From Planococcus maritimus (lineage in GTDB: Bacteria; Bacillota; Bacilli; Bacillales_A; Planococcaceae): DNA of 64,000 nt. Location: NCBI RefSeq assembly GCF_001687625.2, contig NZ_CP016538.2, forward strand, positions 1,890,501-1,954,500, in the 5' to 3' direction. This document shows, piece after piece, positions 56,471 to 64,000 of this stretch (the first letter of the stretch is position 1; each line of letters begins with the position of its first letter). The position numbers and the translations under genes were made by a program. A model generated the notes under the pieces. It was not told where the DNA came from and ran no database searches. It saw nothing but the letters and a program-made list of their open reading frames with translations.

Positions 56471-58174
56471 TTATTTCTTAAAGAATTCGCGTACCTTGTC
56501 GAGCACTTCATTTTTATGCCATTCGACGGTTTCATTGGTTTCACGGATTTTCACTTCCAAAATTCCCTCTGCGGCCCGTTTGCCAACCGTGATGCGAAGC
56601 GGCAAGCCGATCAAATCGGCATCTGCGAATTTTACCCCAGCACGCTCTTTGCGGTCATCGAGCAGCACCTCGAATCCTTGTGCTTTCAATTGTTCATAAA
56701 TTTCTTCACCCGTTTCACGCTGGACATCGTCTTTGACGTTGACCGGCACGACGTGGATTTCATACGGCGCCACCGCACTTGGCCAAGTAAATCCAGAATC
56801 GTCCTGGAACTCTTCAGCGACAGCCGCGACGATACGTGAAACGCCGATTCCGTAGCAACCCATGATATAAGGCATCGCTTTGCCCTGGTCATTGAGGAAC
56901 GTTGCTTTCATCGGTTCACTGTATGTCGTGCCCAATTTGAAGATATGCCCGACTTCAATGCCTCTGGCAAATTGAATGGTGCCTTTGCCATCTGGCGACG
57001 GATCTCCTTCTTTTACAAAGCGCAAGTCTCCATAAGCTTCTACGGTAAAATCTTCACCTGGTGTGACATTTTTCAAATGGACGCCGTCTTCATTGGCACC
57101 CGTTACACCGTTGACGATTGATTGAACAGCATTGTCTGCGAATACGCGGACATCTGCCGGCAAGCCCACAGGCCCAATGGAACCGATATCGCAAGACAGC
57201 AATTCGCGCACTTCTTCAGGCGTCGCCAATTCGATCAACTTAGCACCTGAAATGTGCTTGGCTTTTACATCGTTCACTTCGTGGTCGCCGCGAGACAATA
57301 CGACGATTAACTCATCGTCCGCTTTGAACACTAAGGTTTTGATGCAGTTTTCAGGCGTCGTCTCAAGAAATTCCGCCACTTGTGAAATAGTCTTTTGGTC
57401 AGGCGTCTCCACTTTTTCGACTGGAAGAGCCGATTCGTCGGATACTGGGTAATCCATTTGAACTGCCGCCATTTCGATATTGGCAGCATATGGTGAGCTG
57501 TCCGAATAGGCGATTGTATCTTCACCGATTTCCGACAGTACCATGAATTCGTGATTGTCTTTGCCGCCGATTGCTCCCGAATCCGCAATGACAGCGCGGA
57601 AATTCAATCCAAGGCGGCTGAAAATATTGCTGTAGGCTTGCATCATATCGTCGTAAGTTTGATCGAGGCTATCCGTCGTTGCATGGAAAGAATAGGCGTC
57701 TTTCATAAGGAACTCGCGTCCGCGCAACAAGCCGAAGCGTGGACGTTTTTCATCGCGGAACTTCGACTGGATTTGATACAAAGTCAGCGGCAGTTTTTTA
57801 TAGGATTTGATTTCATCACGCAATAGGCTCGTGATGATTTCCTCATGTGTCGCCCCAAGTGCAAACTCGCGGTCGTTACGGTCTTTTAAGCGCATCAATT
57901 CATCGCCATAAGAGTACCAACGCCCCGTCTCCTGCCAAAGTTCAGCTTGCTGCAAAGCTGGCATGAATACTTCGACGCTATTGATCGCTTCCATTTCCTC
58001 ACGAATGATTTTTTCGACTTTGTGCAAAACGCGTTTGCCGAGCGGAAGAAACGAATAAATTCCACTCGTGTTTTGGCGGATAAATCCTGCGCGCAGCAAT
58101 AATTGATGCGACTTTACTTCCGCATCAGCCGGAGTCTCTCTTAATGTTGGGATAAAACTTAATGTTTGTCTCAT
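56471..58174 (-). CDS. proS: prolyl-tRNA synthetase (bacterial type with editing domain)
   Basis: 567 residues, class II synthetase. Motif 1 and 2 regions include [20 protein letters not shown] and [21 protein letters not shown]-like block; the INS editing domain that removes mischarged alanine lies about 225-410, and motif 3 with [13 protein letters not shown]-like [13 protein letters not shown] follows. The C-terminal anticodon domain has VDFDDR-like [14 protein letters not shown]. The ATG at 58174 gives [13 protein letters not shown] and has GAGGTG nine bases upstream. No T-box leader is seen in the 86-base gap. Confidence 0.96.
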   Translation of the reverse strand: MRQTLSFIPTLRETPADAEVKSHQLLLRAGFIRQNTSGIYSFLPLGKRVLHKVEKIIREEMEAINSVEVFMPALQQAELWQETGRWYSYGDELMRLKDRNDREFALGATHEEIITSLLRDEIKSYKKLPLTLYQIQSKFRDEKRPRFGLLRGREFLMKDAYSFHATTDSLDQTYDDMMQAYSNIFSRLGLNFRAVIADSGAIGGKDNHEFMVLSEIGEDTIAYSDSSPYAANIEMAAVQMDYPVSDESALPVEKVETPDQKTISQVAEFLETTPENCIKTLVFKADDELIVVLSRGDHEVNDVKAKHISGAKLIELATPEEVRELLSCDIGSIGPVGLPADVRVFADNAVQSIVNGVTGANEDGVHLKNVTPGEDFTVEAYGDLRFVKEGDPSPDGKGTIQFARGIEVGHIFKLGTTYSEPMKATFLNDQGKAMPYIMGCYGIGVSRIVAAVAEEFQDDSGFTWPSAVAPYEIHVVPVNVKDDVQRETGEEIYEQLKAQGFEVLLDDRKERAGVKFADADLIGLPLRITVGKRAAEGILEVKIRETNETVEWHKNEVLDKVREFFKK

Positions 58175-58227
58175 ATCCGAATACACCTCAACTGGTCATT
58201 GTATTTGTAAATCTCTATGTAGCAGAG

Positions 58228-58254
58228 AAAGGAAAGCGATAGACGCTTTCCTTT
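58228..58254 (-). terminator. rseP terminator
   Basis: Perfect 11-bp stem (58228-58238 with 58244-58254); the T tract on the minus strand is short (TTTCTCT). Confidence 0.65.
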
Positions 58255-58260
58255 CATCAA

Positions 58261-59520
58261 TTAAAAGAAAAATCGCTGGATGTCATTCCAGGTCACGACG
58301 ATCATCAACAGCATCAATAGCATGATCCCTACAAAATGGACCATTCCTTCTTTTTGCTTGTCGACTGGTTTGCCACGCAAAGCTTCGACAACGAAGAACA
58401 TGAGGCGGCCACCGTCAAGAGCAGGAAGCGGCAATAAGTTCATGATCCCCAAGTTGATGCTGAGCATGCCAGCCCAGCTCATAAGCGTAAAGATACCGTA
58501 CTGTGCGACTTCTTCAGTCGTTTTATAAATGCCTACAGGCCCTGACAAGGCATCAATTGTGAACTGTCCAGTCACGAGCATGCCGAGCAAACGGAAAATT
58601 TCCTTGAACCAAAAAACCGTTTGTTCCGCGCCGTAAGCAAATGAACCGAAAAAGTCTTTTTCTACAGGACTTTGGTACAGCACGCCGATGACGCCGACTT
58701 CTTCTGCCGTTTGATCAGACAATTCTGGGGTGATCGTGAAACTTAGCGATTCGCCGCCGCGCTCTACTTGGAAATCAAGCGCTGTTCCGGCACTGCCTTG
58801 CACGGATTCTACGAGTTCATCCCATGTGCTGATCGATTGGCCTTCAATTTCTGTCACCAAATCGCCGTCCTGCATGCCTGCCTGTTCAGCAGGACTGTCT
58901 TCTGTAACTTCCGAAATGACTGGTTCGAACGTTGGCACGCCTTGCATCATGCCGATCGCGGTAAAGATGAAAAATGCCAGGATAAAGTTGAAAAACGGAC
59001 CTGCAAAAATCGTCATGAAACGATTCGGCAAATTTTTCGCATCAAATGTGCGATCGTAAGGCGCCAAGATCGTTTCACGGCCGTTTTCTTCCACTACGGC
59101 ATTGCGAGCAACTTTAATATTCATCAATTGTTCATCTTCGTCATACCCTTTGATAAAAAGGTCTTTTTCAAGATCTGCTTGTTCCACTTCTAGGAACAAA
59201 ATATCGGGATAGACATGCTTTTGATTGAGTATGATTTTCTTTGCCTGTCCCTGTTCGTCAAGTAGCAATCCGATGCGGTGGCCTGCTTGCAAATGAATAG
59301 CATCCATTTCTTCGCCCGCCATGCGGACGTAACCACCGATCGGAAGCAATCTGATCGTATACAGCGTCTCGCCTCGTGTGATGGCCAAAATCTTTGGGCC
59401 CATCCCGATAGCGAATTCACGAACGAGAATCCCAGCCCGCTTAGCGAACAAGAAATGGCCCAGTTCGTGGAAAAACACTAAGGCGCCGAAAATGATAATG
59501 AACGCTAATACTGTCTCCAT
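58261..59520 (-). CDS. rseP: site-2 zinc metalloprotease RseP/RasP
   Basis: 419 residues. Zinc motif HELGH (18-22) in the first membrane helix, a PDZ domain (about 190-275; DSPAEQAGMQDGDLVTEIEG) and the second active-site helix NLLPLPALDGGRL with catalytic Asp. It cuts membrane-embedded substrates, such as anti-sigma factors and signal peptides. Placed between dxr and proS as in B. subtilis. The ATG at 59520 is the family-like start; its ribosome binding site (AAGGA) has long spacing. Confidence 0.95.
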   Translation of the reverse strand: METVLAFIIIFGALVFFHELGHFLFAKRAGILVREFAIGMGPKILAITRGETLYTIRLLPIGGYVRMAGEEMDAIHLQAGHRIGLLLDEQGQAKKIILNQKHVYPDILFLEVEQADLEKDLFIKGYDEDEQLMNIKVARNAVVEENGRETILAPYDRTFDAKNLPNRFMTIFAGPFFNFILAFFIFTAIGMMQGVPTFEPVISEVTEDSPAEQAGMQDGDLVTEIEGQSISTWDELVESVQGSAGTALDFQVERGGESLSFTITPELSDQTAEEVGVIGVLYQSPVEKDFFGSFAYGAEQTVFWFKEIFRLLGMLVTGQFTIDALSGPVGIYKTTEEVAQYGIFTLMSWAGMLSINLGIMNLLPLPALDGGRLMFFVVEALRGKPVDKQKEGMVHFVGIMLLMLLMIVVTWNDIQRFFF

Positions 59521-59564
59521 TTTGAACCCATCCTTCATAAACCTTATTCGGTTTTAATCTGTCG

Positions 59565-60707
59565 CTATTTTAGCATGTTTTCTACAGTTTTTCTCGTTTC
59601 AGAATCTGCAGCCAAGATCGTCTCCAAATCGGGAGATGCGATCGTTTTATGCGCCAGCATCGCCCGTTCAATGAATTCCTCTATTTGCAAAAAGCCGATT
59701 TGGCGGTTTAAGAACATTGCTACTGCCTGTTCATTAGCAGCATTCAAGACAGTTGTCATTGTGCCGCCTTCACGGCCGGCGTCAAATGCCAGCTTCAACG
59801 CACGAAAGCGTTCGTAATCCATCGCCCGAAAATTCAATTGGGCGATTTCCGCGAGATCTAATCGTTTAGCAGACGGGCGCGGCAGTCGGTCCGGATAAGA
59901 AAGGGCGTATTGGATCGGCACTCTCATATCCGGCGTGCCGAGTTGTGCCATGACACTCGTGTCTTGGAACTCGACCAACGAATGGATAATGCTTTCTCTG
60001 TGCAGCAAGACATCGATATCGTCATAAGCAAAATCGAACAATACATGCGCTTCAATGACCTCGAGCCCTTTATTCAGCATCGTCGCAGAGTCAATCGTGA
60101 TCTTGGACCCCATAGACCAGTTCGGATGATTGAGCGCGTCTTCCACTGTGACGTCGGCGAGCTCTTCGCGTGTCTTGTCACGGAAGCTTCCGCCAGAAGC
60201 GGTCAAAATCAGACGACTCGCCTGTTCGATTTTTTCACCGTTAAGTGCTTGGAACAAAGCCGAATGTTCACTATCTACCGGCAAGATGTCTGCACCGTAT
60301 CGTTTCGCACTTTGCATGACGAGGTGGCCAGCTGTCACGAGCGTTTCTTTATTGGCAATGGCGATCGTGCGGCCCAGTTTAATCGCTTCCAAAGTCGGCT
60401 CAAGTCCGACACTGCCGATCACTGCATTGACCAAAACATCCGCATCATAGGTCGAAGCTTCAATTAGGCCATGGCTGCCATGAACGAATTGAATGCCCGT
60501 AAATTCCTGTTGCAACTGCTTTGCATCTTCAGCGAGCTGAACACAAACGATTTCCGGACGAAATTCCTGTATCAGTTTTCGAGTAACTTCCATGTTTTTA
60601 CCAGCTGATAAACCGACAAGCGAAAATTCTTCGGGATGTTCCCGGATGATATCCGCTGTCTGGACGCCGATTGATCCGGTCGCCCCAAGCAATATGATTT
60701 TTTTCAT
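59565..60707 (-). CDS. dxr: 1-deoxy-D-xylulose 5-phosphate reductoisomerase
   Basis: 380 residues. Second step of the MEP isoprenoid path, which feeds UppS nearby. NADPH site GATGSIG (8-14), then [13 protein letters not shown], metal-binding [22 protein letters not shown] and the flexible loop [17 protein letters not shown]. The ATG at 60707 is directly preceded by an in-frame TTG; AGAGG lies about 12 bases upstream, a weak site. Confidence 0.96.
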   Translation of the reverse strand: MKKIILLGATGSIGVQTADIIREHPEEFSLVGLSAGKNMEVTRKLIQEFRPEIVCVQLAEDAKQLQQEFTGIQFVHGSHGLIEASTYDADVLVNAVIGSVGLEPTLEAIKLGRTIAIANKETLVTAGHLVMQSAKRYGADILPVDSEHSALFQALNGEKIEQASRLILTASGGSFRDKTREELADVTVEDALNHPNWSMGSKITIDSATMLNKGLEVIEAHVLFDFAYDDIDVLLHRESIIHSLVEFQDTSVMAQLGTPDMRVPIQYALSYPDRLPRPSAKRLDLAEIAQLNFRAMDYERFRALKLAFDAGREGGTMTTVLNAANEQAVAMFLNRQIGFLQIEEFIERAMLAHKTIASPDLETILAADSETRKTVENMLK

Positions 60708-60725
60708 CAATGAAACAATCCTCTC

Positions 60726-61517
60726 TTAAATAAAATGCAGGAAATGCAAAAGCGGCATAACAAACAGAATGCTGTCGAATCGGTCCAAAATGCCGCCATG
60801 CCCCGGCAGCATCTTTCCAGAATCTTTGACATTGAAATGGCGCTTTAATGCCGATTCCACCAAATCACCCAACTGGCCAAAAATCGAAGCGACGATCGCC
60901 ACAACGGCAACGAGTACTAGCGACTGCTCCATACCAGCAAAATAGGAGAAGATTAAGCCGATGCCTATAGCCCATATGATGCCTCCGACAAATCCTTCGA
61001 TGGTCTTGTTCGGCGAAATTTCAGGCCATAGCTTGCGTTTGCCGATTTTGCGGCCGGTAAAATAAGCGCCGGAATCGGTGAACCAAACGACCAGCAGCGC
61101 AAAAACCAGCACAGCAAGCCCCGATTCCCGAGTTTCGATTAAGTAATAAAACCCTAAGCCCACATAAAGGGTACCCAGGATGGCGAACGCAGCGTCATCA
61201 AATGTAAAACTGTTTTTAACAACAACTGTATGTATGAGCAACAAAATAACTGCCATAAAGACAAATTCCACTTTTAAATAGCCGGTCCATTCGTATACTT
61301 CCTGAGACCAGTCACCCGGCAGCATAAAGGCATATAGAGCGACCAGAGAAATAAGGCCGGGCACACTCATGAGGCTCCGGCCTTTCATTTTAAGTAATTC
61401 TTGAAAACCGATTGTTGCAAGGACATATACCAAAAGAATAAACGGAATTCCGCCGATGATGACAAACGGAATGAATAAAGCAGCTGCTATAGCTCCTGTA
61501 ATAATGCGTTGCTTCAA
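60726..61517 (-). CDS. cdsA: phosphatidate cytidylyltransferase
   Basis: 263 residues with about seven membrane helices. It makes CDP-diacylglycerol, the substrate of PgsA. The C-terminal signature S-x-F-x-R-x7-K-D-x4-PGHGG is present as ALKRHFNVKDSGKMLPGHGG with DRFDS after. The start is TTG, overlapping the uppS stop (TTGA). Confidence 0.95.
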   Translation of the reverse strand: MKQRIITGAIAAALFIPFVIIGGIPFILLVYVLATIGFQELLKMKGRSLMSVPGLISLVALYAFMLPGDWSQEVYEWTGYLKVEFVFMAVILLLIHTVVVKNSFTFDDAAFAILGTLYVGLGFYYLIETRESGLAVLVFALLVVWFTDSGAYFTGRKIGKRKLWPEISPNKTIEGFVGGIIWAIGIGLIFSYFAGMEQSLVLVAVVAIVASIFGQLGDLVESALKRHFNVKDSGKMLPGHGGILDRFDSILFVMPLLHFLHFI

Positions 61518-62308
61518 TTTACTTCTTCCCCCTTCAAGCCACCAAATCGACGATTTCGTTTCTGATAAACTTCGAATGCCTCAAGCAAACAATCTTCACC
61601 AAAATCCGGCCATAAGGTATCGGTAAACCATAATTCCGTATAGGCCAATTGCCACAACATAAAATTGCTCAAACGAACCTCCCCGCTCGTTCGGATCAAT
61701 AAATCGGGCTCCGGCAAAGCGCTCGTCATCAGTCGGCTTGTAATCATCTCTTCGGAAATCTCCGATGGATCCAGCTCTCCTGCCTTTACTAGCGCCGCTA
61801 AGTTTTTGACAGTATCGACGATTTCCGCCCGGCTGCCGTAATTCAATGCAAAATTTAACACCAATCCATCGTTATGCTTGGTTGCTTCTTTCGCTTTTTT
61901 AATCGCTTGAAGCGTATGGGCTGGTAAATTGTCTGTATAGCCCATCATTTCCACGCGAACATTCTCCTCAATGAGTTCCGGCAAAAAGCTGGTGAGGAAT
62001 TCTTCCGGTAAACGCATCAGAAAGTCGACTTCCATTTTCGGACGTTTCCAGTTTTCCGTCGAAAAGGCATACAAAGTCAATACATCCACACCAAGATGAC
62101 TTGCAAGCTTGGTGATTTTACGGACAGTCTTCATGCCTTCGTGATGTCCGGCGATTCTCGGCATGGACCGCTTTTTTGCCCAGCGGCCATTGCCGTCCAT
62201 AATGATCGCGACGTGAGACGGCACACCTGCACCCGCTACAGCCATTGCACGCTCACCGTATTCCACCACTACCGGCTCTATATTTCTCTTTAATAGTTTA
62301 TTGAACAT
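61514..62308 (-). CDS. uppS: isoprenyl transferase (undecaprenyl diphosphate synthase)
   Basis: 264 residues. It builds the C55 carrier lipid for cell wall. Catalytic Asp38 in IIMDGNGRWAKKR, then GHHEGMKTVRKI, LYAFSTENWKRP, LNYGSRAEIVD and the RTSGEVRLSNFMLWQ block with ELWFTDTLWPDF. GGAGG lies seven bases before the ATG at 62308; the frame opens at 62332 without a site. Confidence 0.96.
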   Translation of the reverse strand: MFNKLLKRNIEPVVVEYGERAMAVAGAGVPSHVAIIMDGNGRWAKKRSMPRIAGHHEGMKTVRKITKLASHLGVDVLTLYAFSTENWKRPKMEVDFLMRLPEEFLTSFLPELIEENVRVEMMGYTDNLPAHTLQAIKKAKEATKHNDGLVLNFALNYGSRAEIVDTVKNLAALVKAGELDPSEISEEMITSRLMTSALPEPDLLIRTSGEVRLSNFMLWQLAYTELWFTDTLWPDFGEDCLLEAFEVYQKRNRRFGGLKGEEVN

Positions 62309-62412
62309 AATTAATCCTCCACTTGTAACCAATCGGAATGTCTATTGCTTATCATATCAAAAAAATGGCTGTTGTGCGTGAACTTTCAAGTCACTCCCAA
62401 AATTTTGGCATG

Positions 62413-62439
62413 AAAAAAGCGTCCTGTTAAACAGGACGC
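62413..62439 (-). terminator. frr terminator
   Basis: GCGTCCTGT (62419-62427) pairs with ACAGGACGC (62431-62439); six T follow on the minus strand. It ends the tsf-pyrH-frr region before uppS. Confidence 0.88.
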
Positions 62440-62460
62440 CCAGAAACAGATGAAGTTCGC

Positions 62461-63018
62461 TTAAACTGCCATGATTTCAGTTTCTTTGTCTTTAGTCATG
62501 TCGTCGATCTTAGCGATATGCGTATTCGTCATATCTTGCACATCGTCCGAGTAGCCGCGCAAATCATCAACTGTGATTTCGCTCTTTTTCTCTAACTTTT
62601 TCAACTCGTCATTAGCATCGCGGCGAATGTTGCGGATACCCACTTTCGCCTCTTCCGCTTCTTTTTTCACTTGTTTAACCAAATCTTTGCGGCGCTCTTC
62701 TGTAAGAGCCGGGATCGCAAGACGGATAACATTGCCGTCATTTGAAGGGCTGAGCCCAAGATCTGATTTCATGATTGCTTTTTCGATTTCAGGCAATACT
62801 GTTTTGTCGTAAGGCTGGATCATGATCAAGCGCGCTTCCGGTACGGAAATACCCGCTACTTGGTTGATCGGTGTTGGAGCACCATAATACTCGACTGTAA
62901 TTTTGTCGAGCAATGATGGGGTTGCACGCCCCGCTCGGATAGAAGCCAAATCACGCGAAAAAGCTTGAATGGCATTGCTCATTTTTGTTTTCGTGTCGTT
63001 CATGATTGTTTTTGGCAT
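62461..63018 (-). CDS. frr: ribosome recycling factor
   Basis: 185 residues, the standard length. tRNA-shaped protein that splits post-termination ribosomes with EF-G. Blocks: [41 protein letters not shown] and [23 protein letters not shown] lies before the ATG, and its start touches the pyrH stop. Confidence 0.98.
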   Translation of the reverse strand: MPKTIMNDTKTKMSNAIQAFSRDLASIRAGRATPSLLDKITVEYYGAPTPINQVAGISVPEARLIMIQPYDKTVLPEIEKAIMKSDLGLSPSNDGNVIRLAIPALTEERRKDLVKQVKKEAEEAKVGIRNIRRDANDELKKLEKKSEITVDDLRGYSDDVQDMTNTHIAKIDDMTKDKETEIMAV

Positions 63019-63743
63019 TATAATGTTCTCCTCACAACTGTCCCGATCTTTTCACCCAGAACAGCTCGTTTTATGTTTCCTTTTTCCATTATAGAGAATA
63101 CTACGAGTGGAATATCATTGTCCATACATAATGTGGAAGCTGTCGAGTCCATCACTTGAAGTCCTTGTTGAATGACTTCAAAATACGATAGTTCATCGTA
63201 TTTGACTGCTTCAACATCGGTTTTCGGATCAGCGGAATAAACGCCGTCCACATTGTTTTTCGCCATCAAGATGACATCAGCCTCGATCTCTGCCGCACGC
63301 AAGGCAGCCGTCGTATCTGTCGAGAAGTAAGGATTTCCAGTTCCGGCAGAGAAAATAACCACACGTTTTTTCTCGAGGTGGCGAATCGCTCTTCTGCGGA
63401 TATACGGCTCAGCAACTTGGCGCATTTCAATAGAAGACAATACGCGTGTTTCCACGTCTTGTTTCTCTAAAGAATCTTGCAAGGCTAGTGAGTTCATGAC
63501 GGTTGCAAGCATGCCCATATAATCTGCCGTTGCACGGTCCATGCCCATTTCAGATCCGACTTTACCACGCCAGATATTCCCACCGCCGACCACTACAGCT
63601 ACTTCAACCCCAAGGTCTACGATTTCTTTCACTTGCGCAGCGACAGATTTGATGATTTCAGGGGAAAGACCGAAACCTTGTCCGCCTGCCATCGCTTCTC
63701 CACTTAATTTCAGTACAATGCGTTTGTATTTTGGAACACTCAT
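63018..63743 (-). CDS. pyrH: UMP kinase
   Basis: 241 residues of the amino acid kinase fold; phosphorylates UMP to UDP with ATP as a hexamer. Blocks: [44 protein letters not shown] and [26 protein letters not shown] lies before the ATG. Confidence 0.98.
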   Translation of the reverse strand: MSVPKYKRIVLKLSGEAMAGGQGFGLSPEIIKSVAAQVKEIVDLGVEVAVVVGGGNIWRGKVGSEMGMDRATADYMGMLATVMNSLALQDSLEKQDVETRVLSSIEMRQVAEPYIRRRAIRHLEKKRVVIFSAGTGNPYFSTDTTAALRAAEIEADVILMAKNNVDGVYSADPKTDVEAVKYDELSYFEVIQQGLQVMDSTASTLCMDNDIPLVVFSIMEKGNIKRAVLGEKIGTVVRRTL

Positions 63744-63776
63744 CGGTACCCTCCGTTACACGTTTATTGAAAAACA

Positions 63777-63798
63777 GGGAACACAACATTGTGCTCCC
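63777..63798 (-). terminator. tsf terminator
   Basis: On the minus strand GGGAGCACAA pairs with TTGTGTTCCC (one G-T wobble), followed by TGTTTTTC, in the tsf-pyrH gap. Confidence 0.75.
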
Positions 63799-63822
63799 CG
63801 AATGACTCATATAAAAGTTGAA

Positions 63823-64000
63823 TTATTTTTTGTTGACTTGGCTCATAACTTCGTCAGCGAAGTTGTCTTCGCGTTTTTCAATGCCTTCGCCTACTTCATA
63901 ACGGATAAACTCTTTTACAGAACCGCCAACAGATGCTGCGAAGTCGCGGACTTTCTGGTCAGAGTTTTTAACGAATGCTTGGTCAAGCAAGCAGATGTCT
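63823..64000 (-). CDS. tsf: elongation factor Ts, C-terminal part (5' end outside window)
   Basis: 58 codons are visible before the stop at 63825-63823. The reading ends [23 protein letters not shown], in two pieces the usual EF-Ts C-terminus, preceded by [14 protein letters not shown] and [13 protein letters not shown]-Ts exchanges nucleotide on EF-Tu. The tsf-pyrH-frr order is general. The gene runs off the right edge. Confidence 0.93.
   Translation of the reverse strand, partial: DICLLDQAFVKNSDQKVRDFAASVGGSVKEFIRYEVGEGIEKREDNFADEVMSQVNKK

Noticed and set aside
58175-58260. T-box leader for proS
   Set aside because: The gap is 86 bases and is mostly the rseP terminator; no specifier loop or T-box sequence.

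Overview
The window is core-genome DNA of a low- to mid-GC Firmicute (Bacillales), most like the non-spore-forming Planococcaceae (Planococcus/Planomicrobium type). This rests on family recognition and gene order: most of the layout follows Bacillus subtilis blocks (yneF-tkt-ynzC-yneB-yneA-lexA; glnA-glnR-ynbB; mutL-mutS-ricA; ymdB-rny-recA-cinA-pgsA-rodZ-ymfK-ymfI-ymfH-ymfF; and tsf-pyrH-frr-uppS-cdsA-dxr-rseP-proS-polC-rimP-nusA-ylxR-ylxQ-infB-ylxP-rbfA-truB-ribF-rpsO-pnp-mlpA-asd-rnjB-ftsK). The sporulation genes that B. subtilis carries inside these blocks (sirA/yneE, cotE, spoVS, spoVFAB) are not in their expected places. Nearly every gene is on the minus strand, so the minus strand is probably the leading strand here. 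Genus-level assignment is inference.

Region by region (plus-strand coordinates). 1-5.6 kb: 3' part of an alpha/beta hydrolase gene, then yneF, tkt, ynzC and the SOS genes yneB-yneA divergent from lexA, with three LexA-box-like sites in the shared control region. 5.6-6.5 kb: two small genes of unknown function. 6.6-9.8 kb: glnA-glnR with two GlnR boxes, and ynbB. 9.8-12.9 kb: a TRIC-type membrane protein, a rhodanese, hfq, miaA and a lysophospholipase-like hydrolase. 13-18.4 kb: mutL-mutS, then a 408-bp spacer holding a duplicated terminator on either side of a decayed repeat element, then ricA. 18.4-22.3 kb: ymdB, rny, recA with an SOS box. 22.3-29.4 kb: the ymfF-ymfH-ymfI-ymfK-rodZ-pgsA-cinA operon. 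29.5-35.2 kb: a nucleoside-type BMP/ABC transporter (nupNOPQ) under a GntR regulator (ymfC). 35.3-44.7 kb: ftsK, rnjB, asd, mlpA, pnp, rpsO. 44.7-58.3 kb: ribF, truB, rbfA, ylxP, infB, ylxQ, ylxR, nusA, rimP, polC, proS. 58.2-64 kb: rseP, dxr, cdsA, uppS, frr, pyrH and the 3' end of tsf.

The genes serve DNA repair and SOS (LexA, RecA, YneA, MutSL, CinA), RNA turnover (Rny, RnjB, Pnp, Hfq), translation (IF2, RbfA, RimP, Frr, Tsf, S15, TruB, MiaA, ProS, YmfI), envelope and lipid synthesis (UppS, CdsA, PgsA, Dxr, RseP, RodZ, FtsK) and nitrogen control (GlnR, GlnA). Many start sites were moved to the codon with a proper ribosome binding site and family-like N-terminus.

I found no CRISPR array, rRNA, tRNA, prophage, intact insertion sequence or clear new multi-gene system. 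The least ordinary items are the repeat element between mutS and ricA, the ACT plus P-loop protein YmfK, the substituted metal motif of RNase J2, the separately promoted ricA lying without miaB, and the placement of nupNOPQ behind the ymfC regulator.
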